This document shows positions 8,851 to 17,193 of a stretch of 64,000 nucleotides of DNA, piece by piece (the first letter of the stretch is position 1; each line of letters starts with the position of its first letter). Location: NCBI RefSeq assembly GCF_001570745.1, contig NZ_BCSG01000001.1, forward strand, positions 1 to 64,000. Direction: 5' to 3'. Position numbers and translations under genes: made by a program. This stretch comes from Alicyclobacillus mali NBRC 102425 (lineage in GTDB: Bacteria > Bacillota > Bacilli > Alicyclobacillales > Alicyclobacillaceae). Under the pieces are notes generated by a model that saw only the letters and a program-made list of their open reading frames with translations, ran no database searches and was not told the origin of the DNA.

Positions 8851-9840
8851 ATGGCGGAGCGAGAACCGAGCGACTTACGCGTCTTGACATTTGGAGAACC
8901 GCTGGTGGTCTGCGTACCGAATGGCGCCGGGAGACTGCACCAGGTGCGCCGCTTTCACACGGGTTGTGCCGGCGCGGAGCTGAACACCGCGGTCGGCCTC
9001 GCGCGATTGGAGGTCCCCGTCGCGTATCTGGCGAAGGTGGGCGATGATCCGTTTGGCGAACAGATCCGCCGTGCGCTGCGCGAGGAGGGCGTCGATGACC
9101 GACTCGTCACGGCCTCCCATCGGTGCCCAACGGGGATCTACTTCAAGCAGTGGGCAGGGCTCGACGGGCGGACCGAGGTGTTCTACTATCGCAGCCAGTC
9201 CGCCATGGCCGAGGAAGGGTTCGCGACGTATCCAGCCGAGGAATGGCTCGCATCGGGCGACATCAGTTGGGTGCACGGGACGGGCATCACCTGGATAATT
9301 GGCGAAGCGGCCCGCGCGGCGAGCGACGCGCTCGTGGAGGCGGCGGGGCGATGTGGTGCAACGTTTTCGTTTGACATCAACGTGCGCCTCAAGCTCGCGC
9401 CCGAAGACGCGTGGCGGGCACTGCTGGCGGAGGTCGCGCCGAAGGTCACGTGGCTCTTTTTAGGCGACACGGAGGCGGAGATGCTGCTTGGCACGGCACG
9501 CGCTCAGGAGGTCTGGGCGTCCATCCGGGACCTGGGCTTTGCTGGTGAAGGCGTGATCGTCAAGCGGGGCGCGGAAGGGGCGGAGTGGCTGTCGGAGGGC
9601 GGCGTACTCCACGTGCCGGCGTGGCCCGTCTCGAACGTGGTGGACACGGTCGGCGCGGGGGATGGTTTCAACGCGGGATTCATTGCGGGGCGGATGAAGG
9701 GCTGGACCACCGAGGAGGCGCTTCGGCTGGCGGCGCTCGTCGGCGCGTGCGCCGTGACCGCCGAAGGGGATTATGACGGCTACCCGACGTGGCGCGAGGC
9801 CATGTCGTATCTCGAGGGCCAGGGAGGCGTGGAGCGATGA
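8851..9840 (+). CDS. kdgK: 2-keto-3-deoxygluconate kinase (PfkB family)
   Basis: 329 aa. PfkB fold: an N-terminal F-G-E-P-L-V motif, the GCAGAELNTAVGLARL substrate-lid region, and the C-terminal signature D-T-V-G-A-G-D-G-F-N (265-274) with catalytic base D271. The substrate is assigned as 2-keto-3-deoxygluconate because the next gene is KDPG aldolase and the one after is mannonate dehydratase. The last base of its stop region overlaps the eda start (ATGA), so the two are coupled. Product: 2-keto-3-deoxy-6-phosphogluconate. Confidence 0.87.
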   Translation: MAEREPSDLRVLTFGEPLVVCVPNGAGRLHQVRRFHTGCAGAELNTAVGLARLEVPVAYLAKVGDDPFGEQIRRALREEGVDDRLVTASHRCPTGIYFKQWAGLDGRTEVFYYRSQSAMAEEGFATYPAEEWLASGDISWVHGTGITWIIGEAARAASDALVEAAGRCGATFSFDINVRLKLAPEDAWRALLAEVAPKVTWLFLGDTEAEMLLGTARAQEVWASIRDLGFAGEGVIVKRGAEGAEWLSEGGVLHVPAWPVSNVVDTVGAGDGFNAGFIAGRMKGWTTEEALRLAALVGACAVTAEGDYDGYPTWREAMSYLEGQGGVER

Positions 9841-10463
9841 ACGTGGTATCGATGCTCGAAGAGGAGAAAATTGTGGCGGTCCTGCGGCGTCTGCCGTCAG
9901 ACACGTTTCTCGACGTGGTGCGTGCGCTCGTCGACGGCGGGGTGCGGGCCATCGAGGTGACCATGGACGCGCCGGACGGCGCGGACCTCATCCGGCGGAC
10001 ACGCGAGGCATTAGGCGATCGCGTCCTGCTTGGCGCAGGCACCGTGTTCACGCGCGAGCAGATGCAGGCGGCAAAGGAGGCGGGCGCGTCCTTCTTCGTG
10101 TCCCCGCACCTCGATCCCGACCTGATGAAAGCCGCTAAGGAATGGGGCGTCCCAATGGTGCCAGGCGTGCTCACGCCGACGGAGGTCGCCGCGGCGCTTC
10201 GGCACGGCGCGCAGGCGGTGAAGATCTTCCCTGGCAGCCTCGTCGGCCCGGGCTATCTGCGCGATCTCCGCGGTCCGTTCAAGGATCTTAAGGCCATGGT
10301 GACGGGCGGCGTGGGCGAGGACAACGCGCGCGCCTTCCTCGACGCGGGCGCGGTGGCCGTGGGCGTCGGCAGCTCGCTCTTCCCGAAGGCGGATCTCGAG
10401 GCCCGCGACTACGCGTCCATCTCGAAGCGGGCGGAGCGCCTGGTCCGCCTCGTGCGCGGCTGA
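9837..10463 (+). CDS. eda: KDPG / KHG aldolase
   Basis: 208 aa from ATG 9837, overlapping the kdgK stop. The family marks are the TVFTREQMQAAKEAGASFFVSP region and V-K-I-F-P with the Schiff-base lysine K129. TGGVGEDNARAFLDAGA near the C-terminus forms the phosphate-binding site. It splits 2-keto-3-deoxy-6-phosphogluconate to pyruvate and glyceraldehyde 3-phosphate, the last step of the pathway encoded by this cluster. The length is normal (about 205-215 aa). Confidence 0.9.
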   Translation: MNVVSMLEEEKIVAVLRRLPSDTFLDVVRALVDGGVRAIEVTMDAPDGADLIRRTREALGDRVLLGAGTVFTREQMQAAKEAGASFFVSPHLDPDLMKAAKEWGVPMVPGVLTPTEVAAALRHGAQAVKIFPGSLVGPGYLRDLRGPFKDLKAMVTGGVGEDNARAFLDAGAVAVGVGSSLFPKADLEARDYASISKRAERLVRLVRG

Positions 10464-10478
10464 GGGGAGGATCAGCGG

Positions 10479-11534
10479 ATGCAACTTTCCTTTCGCTGGT
10501 ACGGACCGGACGATCCCGTCACGCTCGAAAAGATCCGGCAGATTCCAGGGTGCGTCGGCATCGTCTCCGCCCTCTACCACGTGCCGCCAGGCGAAGTGTG
10601 GCCCGAAGACGAGATCCGCGAGCTCGTGCGTCGGGTGGAGTCACACGGCTTTCGCCTGACCGTCATCGAGAGCGTGCCGGTGCACGAGGACATCAAGCTC
10701 GGGCGCCCGGCGCGCGACAGGTACATCGAGGCGTATCAACAGACGCTCAGGCGGCTCGCGAAGGCCGGGATCGACACGGTCTGCTACAACTTCATGCCGC
10801 TCTTCGACTGGATGCGCACCTCGCTCGCCTATCCGCTGCCGGACGGATCGAACTCGCTCGCGTATTTCCACGACGAGGTGGACGAAGCGGCGCTCCTCTC
10901 CGGGCGGGTGAAGCTGCCGGTCTGGAACATCGACGAGGACGGCGAGAAACTGCGCCGGCTGCGGGACGAGTACAGGGAGCGGGGCGACGAGGGACTCTGG
11001 GACAGCCTCGCCTATTTCCTGCGCGCCGTCGCGCCCGTCGCGGAAGAGGTAGGCATTCGCCTGGCCATTCATCCGGACGATCCGCCCTGGCCCGTCATCG
11101 GCATCCCTCGCATCATCGGCCGGCACGCGTCGTTTGTGCGCATGTTCGAGATGTGCGATTCGCCCGCAAACGGCGTGTGCTTCTGCTCGGGTTCGCTTGG
11201 CGCGAGCGCCGAGAACGATCTGCCCGCCATCCTGCGCGATCTCGGCGAGCGAAATCGGCTTCACTTCGTCCACCTGCGAAACGTACAGCGTGTCGGCGAG
11301 AAATCATTTTACGAGTCCGGCCACCTGTCACGGGACGGATCGGTCGACATGGCGGAACTCGTGGCCATCCTCGCGCGGCTCGACTACCAGGGCCCGGCGA
11401 GGCCGGATCACGGCCGGATGATCTGGGGCGAGACGGGCATCCCCGGCTACGGCTTGTACGATCGCGCGCTCGGCCTCACGTATCTGAACGGCCTCTGGGA
11501 GGCGTCCCGGGCGTTCGTCGAGAACAGGGTCTGA
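10479..11534 (+). CDS. uxuA: Mannonate dehydratase
   Basis: 351 aa. The N-terminus M-x-L-S-F-R-W-Y-G, then CYNFMPLFDWMRTSL and LAIHPDDPPWP, are characteristic of UxuA, a TIM-barrel enzyme that uses a divalent metal. It converts D-mannonate to 2-keto-3-deoxygluconate, the substrate of KdgK. It sits 15 bases after eda with a GGGGAGG ribosome site. No uxuB (fructuronate reductase) or uxaC (uronate isomerase) is in view, so the upstream half of the glucuronate pathway must be elsewhere or mannonate must come from another route. Confidence 0.9.
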   Translation: MQLSFRWYGPDDPVTLEKIRQIPGCVGIVSALYHVPPGEVWPEDEIRELVRRVESHGFRLTVIESVPVHEDIKLGRPARDRYIEAYQQTLRRLAKAGIDTVCYNFMPLFDWMRTSLAYPLPDGSNSLAYFHDEVDEAALLSGRVKLPVWNIDEDGEKLRRLRDEYRERGDEGLWDSLAYFLRAVAPVAEEVGIRLAIHPDDPPWPVIGIPRIIGRHASFVRMFEMCDSPANGVCFCSGSLGASAENDLPAILRDLGERNRLHFVHLRNVQRVGEKSFYESGHLSRDGSVDMAELVAILARLDYQGPARPDHGRMIWGETGIPGYGLYDRALGLTYLNGLWEASRAFVENRV

Positions 11535-11628
11535 CGCGGCTATCTGCGCCGCCCCGCTTTACACCGCCGGTATAATGGAAGGCGGGTGTTGATCTGGGCA
11601 CGAGGTGCTCAAGGATTCGGAGGGGCGC

Positions 11629-12426
11629 ATGGACAAGGCATGGCTCGACGGCCTGGCGGAGGTCGTGCAGGAGGCAGGCCGCCTGGTGGAGGACATCGCC
11701 AGGCAGGGCTTTGACACGCAATTCAAGCATCCGGAAGAGAGGCGGGATCCGGTCACCACGGCCGATCTCGCCTGTGACGCGTTTCTGAAAGAGCGGCTCC
11801 TCGCGCTGCTTCCCGAGGCCGGTTGGCTGTCCGAGGAGACGAAGGATCGGCCGGATCGCCTGGAGAAAAGCTGGGTGTGGATTGTCGATCCCATCGACGG
11901 CACGCGGGAGTTCGTCCGCCGCATTCCCGAGTACGCCGTCTCGGTGGCGCTCGCGCGGGACGGCGAGCCGGTGGCGGGTGCGGTGGTGAATCCCGCGACG
12001 GGGGATCTGTTTCTCGGCGCGGTGGGCCTCGGCGCATGGCGGAATGGAACGCCCATGGCCTGTTCCCGCATCCGCGGGGAGCGCCTCACCATTCTCGGCA
12101 GCCGGTCGGAGATGAATCGCGGCGAGTTCGAGCCGTTTGCCGGCGTTCTCGACGTCCGGGCGGTGGGCTCCATCGCGTACAAGCTCGCGCTTGTCGCGGC
12201 GGGCGAGGCGGATGGCACGTTCAGCCTCGGCCCGAAACACGAGTGGGATATCGCGGCAGGCGTCGCGCTCGTCCTGGCGGCAGGCGGCCGGGTGCACGAC
12301 GGCGCCGGGCGACCGTTTCGCTTCAACCAGCCGCACACGCTCACCCGCGGCATCGTGGCGGCCACGCGCGAGGCGTACGGCGATCTCGCCCTGCTACTTG
12401 AGCGGCACGCACCACGGCGCGCCTAG
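11629..12426 (+). CDS. Inositol monophosphatase / CysQ-family phosphatase
   Basis: 265 aa from ATG 11629, with GGAGGGG six bases upstream; an upstream GTG at 11605 is less likely. Metal-site motifs are present: DPVTTAD near residue 42, L-S-E-E near 66, and D87-P-I-D90-G-T. The C-terminal HEWDIAAG motif is also present. The family is Mg-dependent and lithium-sensitive. Members dephosphorylate inositol phosphate, 3'-phosphoadenosine 5'-phosphate or fructose bisphosphate, and which applies is unclear; the sequence looks CysQ-like. A perfect TATAAT at 11571-11576 suggests its own promoter, but no clear -35 was found. It converges with, and overlaps by four bases, the gene on the other strand. Confidence 0.82.
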   Translation: MDKAWLDGLAEVVQEAGRLVEDIARQGFDTQFKHPEERRDPVTTADLACDAFLKERLLALLPEAGWLSEETKDRPDRLEKSWVWIVDPIDGTREFVRRIPEYAVSVALARDGEPVAGAVVNPATGDLFLGAVGLGAWRNGTPMACSRIRGERLTILGSRSEMNRGEFEPFAGVLDVRAVGSIAYKLALVAAGEADGTFSLGPKHEWDIAAGVALVLAAGGRVHDGAGRPFRFNQPHTLTRGIVAATREAYGDLALLLERHAPRRA

Positions 12427-13200
12427 CCGTGAAGGTGCAGGCGCGCGGCGAGGATGCCGAGGTCTTCGTGCAGCGCGGTGCAGGTCTCGTCGAGGCCCGC
12501 CTGCGATGGCAGCCACGCGTAAGCGAGGGGCGTGGGGACGGAGCTCGCGACATAGCCGACCGGGTACGCCTCGACCGCCATGCCGACGCGCCGAAAGTCC
12601 ATGACGGCGCGCGCCATCTGCACCGCCGATGCGACGAGAATGGGGCGCAAGCGGTGGAGCCTGCGCAGGATGACGGCCGTGTGTTCGGCGTTCTCCTCGG
12701 TCGTCCGGCTCGTGGCGTCCACGTACAGGTCGCGCTGTGGCACGCCGAGTGCGGCGAGATCGCGCGGCGATGAGCGCAAACGCGTAGGATTTCCCGTTTG
12801 CGCGGATGAGGGGCCCGCCGGAGAGGACGATGGGCAGGTGCAGCTCGCGGTACAGGGCCGCCGCGGCGAGGACGCGCTCGCCCGAGTCGCCGTACAGGGT
12901 GCCGGTGTCAAGGGCGGGATCGGCGAAATCCGGCGTGGCCGCGGAAAAGCCCGCGCCGAGCACCACGATGGTGTCACCCGTGGGGCGCGCGGGCGGCGCG
13001 TAAGCGCGTTCGAGAGGGATGAGCAGCCAATTGCCGACGGCTTGGGTGCACGCGGCGGCGAAGGCCAGCGATACCGCGGCGAACGCGATGGCGAAGCCGC
13101 GGCGATGGCGGGCGAGTAGAATGGCCAAGACAAGCGTGAGGGTGGCAAAGAGGCCCGGCGGCAAGGCGAGGCTCTCCGCCAGTTTGACGGCCCACAGCAT
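12423..13200 (-). pseudogene. YdcF/SanA-like DUF218 membrane protein, frameshifted
   Basis: Read from 13200 down, the first ~145 codons give two hydrophobic segments and the DUF218 opening D-T-I-V-V-L-G-A-G, then P-I-V-L-S-G-G. After K-S-Y-A-F-A-L-I-A-A the frame turns into arginine-rich nonsense. The rest of the domain (LGVPQRDLYVDATSRTTEENAEH and a hydrophobic tail ending at 12423) continues in another frame. The switch maps to the CG-repeat tract near 12761-12767. Adding one lost CG dinucleotide joins A-L-I-A-A to R-D-L-A-A-L and restores a protein of about 258 aa, the usual family length. It is either a real slippage mutation or a sequencing error. The family is of uncertain function, envelope-linked. 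Confidence 0.8.
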
Positions 13201-13208
13201 GGGAGGTA

Positions 13209-13670
13209 TCAGTCCTCGTCGTCCTCAAACAGCTTCAGGTATTCGCCGTATCCCTCTTTTTCGAGGTCCTGTTTCGGAATGAAGCGGAGCGCCGCCGAGT
13301 TGATACAGTAGCGCAGACCGCCCTTGTCGATGGGGCCGTCGGGAAACACGTGCCCCAGGTGCGCGTCCGCTTCGCGGCTGCGGACCTCCGTGCGGATCAT
13401 GCCGTGGCTGAAATCGGGTTGTTCCACCACCACGTCTTGTGCAATCGGTTTCGTAAAGCTGGGCCAGCCGCAGCCGGAGTCGAACTTGTCGCGCGACGAG
13501 AAGAGCGGCTTACCGGACACGACGTCGACGTAGAGACCTTCCTCGTGGTGGTTCCAGTACTCGTTGCGGAACGGCGGCTCCGTCGCGTTCTCCTGGGTCA
13601 CGGCGTACTGGAGCGGCGTCAGGCGCTTGCGCAGCTCCTCTTTGGTCCACTTGCGCTGGGATTCGCTCAT
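13209..13670 (-). CDS. msrB: Peptide methionine (R)-S-oxide reductase
   Basis: 153 aa, starting at ATG 13670 with GGGAGGG upstream; an extended frame to 13733 has no good start. It contains [10 protein letters not shown] (C67) and L-R-Y-C-I-N with catalytic C122, plus the [10 protein letters not shown] core. The zinc-binding CxxC pairs of some MsrB proteins are absent. It repairs the R-epimer of oxidised methionine in protein. It is probably co-transcribed with the YdcF-like gene eight bases downstream. Confidence 0.92.
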   Translation of the reverse strand: MSESQRKWTKEELRKRLTPLQYAVTQENATEPPFRNEYWNHHEEGLYVDVVSGKPLFSSRDKFDSGCGWPSFTKPIAQDVVVEQPDFSHGMIRTEVRSREADAHLGHVFPDGPIDKGGLRYCINSAALRFIPKQDLEKEGYGEYLKLFEDDED

Positions 13671-13737
13671 GGCCGTCCCTCCCGGAAATCGAGCGAGGCG
13701 ATCGCGCCTTTGCCGATCCGACGCGATCGCCAAAGGT

Positions 13738-14229
13738 TCAATGATGGCCGTGGGACTCGTCTTTGCCGAGCTCTTCGAGCATCGCGGAGACGATGCGGAG
13801 ATTCTTCTGTACCACCGGTTCCTTGAGCAGCTTCAGCAGGCTGAACACGCTGTAGGTGGTGGTGTCGTGCTCCGCGCGCTCCTTGGCCACCTTGTACGCG
13901 TCGAGCACCTTCTTCGCAGGGCCCACGGCCGGCTCGACCATCTGTTTGGCGAGCTTGCCGAATCCCTCAAGCGAGTCGCCGTCCGTGACGATGTCCTCCA
14001 CGGCTTGGGACACGCGGCTGACGAGGTAGACCAACTTCGCGAGCTGGGGCAAGTGCTCGACGACGGTGGCGAGGCTTTCGAGCGTGCGCTCGTCGGCTGT
14101 CAGCGCCTCCACCAGCTTGGCGATCTGCGGCAAGCGTTCGAGCACGTTGTTCAACGACCGTTGAACGGACGGATCCAGCAGAATGTCCGACACATCCAGC
14201 GTCTCTTGCATCTGTTGCGTCTCACTCAC
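13738..14229 (-). CDS. DUF1641 family protein
   Basis: 163 aa from GTG 14229, with AAGGAGG about ten bases upstream. It is helical, with [14 protein letters not shown] and [15 protein letters not shown] repeats, then VEDIVTDGD and a conserved GLY-like turn replaced by [14 protein letters not shown]. The C-terminus is histidine-rich (ESHGHH). DUF1641 proteins often lie next to formate-dehydrogenase-like genes in Bacillota; none is seen here. Function is unknown. Confidence 0.7.
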   Translation of the reverse strand: MSETQQMQETLDVSDILLDPSVQRSLNNVLERLPQIAKLVEALTADERTLESLATVVEHLPQLAKLVYLVSRVSQAVEDIVTDGDSLEGFGKLAKQMVEPAVGPAKKVLDAYKVAKERAEHDTTTYSVFSLLKLLKEPVVQKNLRIVSAMLEELGKDESHGHH

Positions 14230-14390
14230 GACGGATGAGCCTCCTTGCGCCTTGCACCGTAGAACTGCGTGCTTGGTTGTGATTGTCTGGGACTCTCGAT
14301 TCCACTGCTCAGTATAGTGGACGCGAGGCCCGATGTCTAATAGAGGATGAAACGAAGAACATGAGGTCCGCATAGGCACATGGCCTCGCA

Positions 14391-15233
14391 ATGGGAGTGA
14401 ATGGATTCGTGTCTATAGGAGGTCGCGGAAGCCGAGAGCCTGAAGCGTGGCTGCTCGGCGCAGGGTTTGCGGAGCACGATACCCCATTCGTTCAGACGGT
14501 GCATCAGGGGCTCGACTGCTATCTCTTTCGCCTGCAGCTCGACGGCCACGCCGTCGTGACGACATCCGGCGCGTCCATGGTGGTCAGCGCAGGAGATCTG
14601 CTCCTCTTTCCGGCAGGGGAACCGTATGAACTGCGCATCGAGCCGGATGAGGGGGATCGGCCGGGCGAGCACCTGTCGACCGATCTATACCTGTTCTGCA
14701 ATGGCCCGTGGGTCGACCGATGGTGGAACGAGCGGGCGCGAAAACGTCACCTTCGCCTGGCTCTGCACGAAAACTGCGTGTATCTTTGGCGCCAGCTCAT
14801 CGAAGAATACCGCCGGCCGGGCAAGCCGGACGAGGAACTCTGCGACTACTTGCTCCGAGCGCTGTGCCTCACGTTCGACAAATACGGCTACGATCCGAAG
14901 CGCGCCACGCCCGTCCCCATCGCGGCGGAGCGCATTCGAGCCTACATCGAGCGGCACGCGGCGGAAGACCTGTCGCTCTCGAACATCGCCGACGCGGTCG
15001 GGCTCTCCATCTCGCGCGTCGTGCACATTTTCAAAGAGGCGTACGGCCAGACCGTCGTCCAATATTTGCAGAATGTTCGACTGCAGATGGCGTGCGACCG
15101 CATGCGCTTCAGCAACCTGAACCTGGAAGAGATCGCCGACCGATGCGGCTTTCACTCGTACTCCTATTTCTACCGCGTCTTTCGCCAGAAATACGGCATC
15201 TCGCCGCGGGAATTTCGGCAGCGAGCGACGTGA
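14391..15233 (+). CDS. AraC-family transcriptional regulator with N-terminal cupin
   Basis: 280 aa. Residues ~30-110 look like the AraC cupin sensor (GHAVVTTSGASMVVSAGDLLLFPAGEPYEL). Residues ~180-280 carry two helix-turn-helix units: LSLSNIADAVGLSISRVVHIFKEAYG, and LEEIADRCGFHSYSYFYRVFRQKYGISPREFR. The start at 14391 has only a weak ribosome site; an AGGAGGT at 14416 has no suitable start after it. It lies 135 bases before the ABC exporter pair on the same strand and may regulate it. The ligand is unknown. Confidence 0.85.
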   Translation: MGVNGFVSIGGRGSREPEAWLLGAGFAEHDTPFVQTVHQGLDCYLFRLQLDGHAVVTTSGASMVVSAGDLLLFPAGEPYELRIEPDEGDRPGEHLSTDLYLFCNGPWVDRWWNERARKRHLRLALHENCVYLWRQLIEEYRRPGKPDEELCDYLLRALCLTFDKYGYDPKRATPVPIAAERIRAYIERHAAEDLSLSNIADAVGLSISRVVHIFKEAYGQTVVQYLQNVRLQMACDRMRFSNLNLEEIADRCGFHSYSYFYRVFRQKYGISPREFRQRAT

Positions 15234-15368
15234 TGGAACATGAGTCCCGCCGTTTGAAATGGCAACGACGTGTTGGTTCTGGTCTTCACGAGCGGTGTTT
15301 GCCAATCAGCCACATTCGGAAAAAGATGACCAGATTCGTCATCCCGTTTCGCGGCCGACTGTGATTCA

Positions 15369-17192
15369 ATGTCTGGCGTGCGACTGATCCGGCTCCGGCC
15401 GCGAAAAGGGGAGAGACCTGACTTGGCTGGCGTGTACCGACGATTATCTCGCTTTTATCGGCCGTACCTGTCGCTCCTTTGGGTGAGCCTCGGCTTCCTC
15501 GTCTTGACGGCCCTCTTGCAACTCGCGTATCCGTATCTCCTAAAGGCCATTGTGAATCGCGTGATCCTCGGGCATCGTGAGGAGCTGTTGCTCCCGCTTG
15601 CCGGGGCTATCCTCCTCGCGTCCCTCGCCAAGGGCATCTGCAACTTCACGCAGGCGTACCTGGCGCAGGTGTTCGGCGCGCGCACGGCTTTCGATCTGCG
15701 CAACGAGCTGTACCGAAAACTCAACCACCTGCCGTTTCGATTTTACGACGAGATCCACACAGGCGACCTGATGTCTCGCCTCACGGCCGATCTCGACGCC
15801 TTCCGCATGTTTTTTGCGTTTGGCATCAACAACCTCCTGAACTTATTCTTTACGATCGTGTTCAGCATCGGCATGATGCTCACGCTCGATGTTCGGCTGG
15901 CTCTTCTTCTTTCCATCGTCATTCCCGTGCTCGCAGCGACGGCCATCCGCTTCGACAAGAAGATTGGCCCCGTCTTTATGGCCATCCGCCAAACGCTGGG
16001 TCGGCTCAATTCAGGCGTCCAGGAGAGCCTCATGGGCGTTCGCACCGTGAAGTCGTTCGCGCGCGAGGCGCACGAGATCGACAAATTCCGGGATCGCAAT
16101 CAGGCGTATTATGACGCCAACATCCGCGCGACCAGGCTGTGGCGCACCTTCTTTCCCGCCATCGAACTGACGGGGAATCTCGGCGTGGTGCTCATTCTCC
16201 TCGTCGGCGGGTGGCTCGTGATGTCGGGCCACATGAATCTCGGCGATCTCGTCGCCTTTCTCTCGCTCATCTGGTACATGATCTGGCCCATGTCGCAGCT
16301 CGGCTTCTTCCTGAACAACTGGACCCAAGCCACCGCCGCCGGCGCCCGCCTCCTCGAGATTCTCGAGCAGGAGGACGATCTCGACGCTTCTCTTGAGGAA
16401 GTGGACCGCCCGATGGACGGACTCGTCGAGTTTCGCGGCGTGAGCGTCAAACTGGGTGGCGAATACGTGCTGCGCGATGTCACGTTCACCGCGCGGCCCG
16501 GCCAGACCCTCGCGATTGTCGGACTCACGGGAAGCGGCAAGTCCACGCTCGTCTCGCTGATTCCTCGCTTCCGGGACGTCGACGAAGGCGCGGTCCTCGT
16601 CGACGGCGTCGACGTGCGCCATTGGAAGCGGGAGTCCCTGCGGCGACAGATGGGCTTCGTCTTTCAGGAGGCGTTCCTCTTCTCCACGACGCTTTTTGCC
16701 AACATCGCCTACGGCCGCCCCGACGCGGACGTGGACCGGGTGCAAGAGGCAAGCGAAGTGGCGGACGCGGCCGAGTTCATCGAACGGCTTCCTGACCGGT
16801 ATCTCACGCTCGTGGGCGAGCGGGGGCTCGGCCTGTCCGGCGGCCAGCGCCAGCGCGCTTCCATCGCCCGCGCGCTCGTGCCCGAGCCTCGTATCCTCAT
16901 CTTGGACGACGCCACGAGCGCCGTCGACATGGAGACGGAGGAAGTGATTCAGAAGCGTCTCGCCGCACGAATGGGGCGCGCCACGACGTTTCTCATCGCC
17001 CAGCGACTGAACGCCGTGAAAGACGCAGACGAGATCCTCGTGCTCGACGGCGGCCGGATCGTCGAGCGGGGCCGACACCAGGAACTGCTCGATCTCGGCG
17101 GCCTGTACCGCCAGATCTACGACATGCAGTTCAGGGATCTCGAGGCTTTGCGCCAGTTCGCGAGTGCTTGCAAGGCGGAAGGAGAGCGTTGA
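15369..17192 (+). CDS. ABC exporter, half-transporter with degenerate ATP site
   Basis: 607 aa: about six membrane helices in residues 30-320, then an ATPase domain. Walker A is G-L-T-G-S-G-K-S-T (385-393) and the signature LSGGQ is canonical. The Walker B glutamate is replaced by aspartate (D514 in L-D-D-A-T-S) and the H-loop histidine by glutamine (Q545 in I-A-Q-R-L). These changes mark the non-hydrolysing half of a heterodimeric exporter. The next gene supplies the canonical half. TTG 15423 is an alternative start with a better ribosome site (GGGGAG). The substrate is unknown, probably a drug or lipid. Confidence 0.88.
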   Translation: MSGVRLIRLRPRKGERPDLAGVYRRLSRFYRPYLSLLWVSLGFLVLTALLQLAYPYLLKAIVNRVILGHREELLLPLAGAILLASLAKGICNFTQAYLAQVFGARTAFDLRNELYRKLNHLPFRFYDEIHTGDLMSRLTADLDAFRMFFAFGINNLLNLFFTIVFSIGMMLTLDVRLALLLSIVIPVLAATAIRFDKKIGPVFMAIRQTLGRLNSGVQESLMGVRTVKSFAREAHEIDKFRDRNQAYYDANIRATRLWRTFFPAIELTGNLGVVLILLVGGWLVMSGHMNLGDLVAFLSLIWYMIWPMSQLGFFLNNWTQATAAGARLLEILEQEDDLDASLEEVDRPMDGLVEFRGVSVKLGGEYVLRDVTFTARPGQTLAIVGLTGSGKSTLVSLIPRFRDVDEGAVLVDGVDVRHWKRESLRRQMGFVFQEAFLFSTTLFANIAYGRPDADVDRVQEASEVADAAEFIERLPDRYLTLVGERGLGLSGGQRQRASIARALVPEPRILILDDATSAVDMETEEVIQKRLAARMGRATTFLIAQRLNAVKDADEILVLDGGRIVERGRHQELLDLGGLYRQIYDMQFRDLEALRQFASACKAEGER

Positions 17193-17193
17193 G

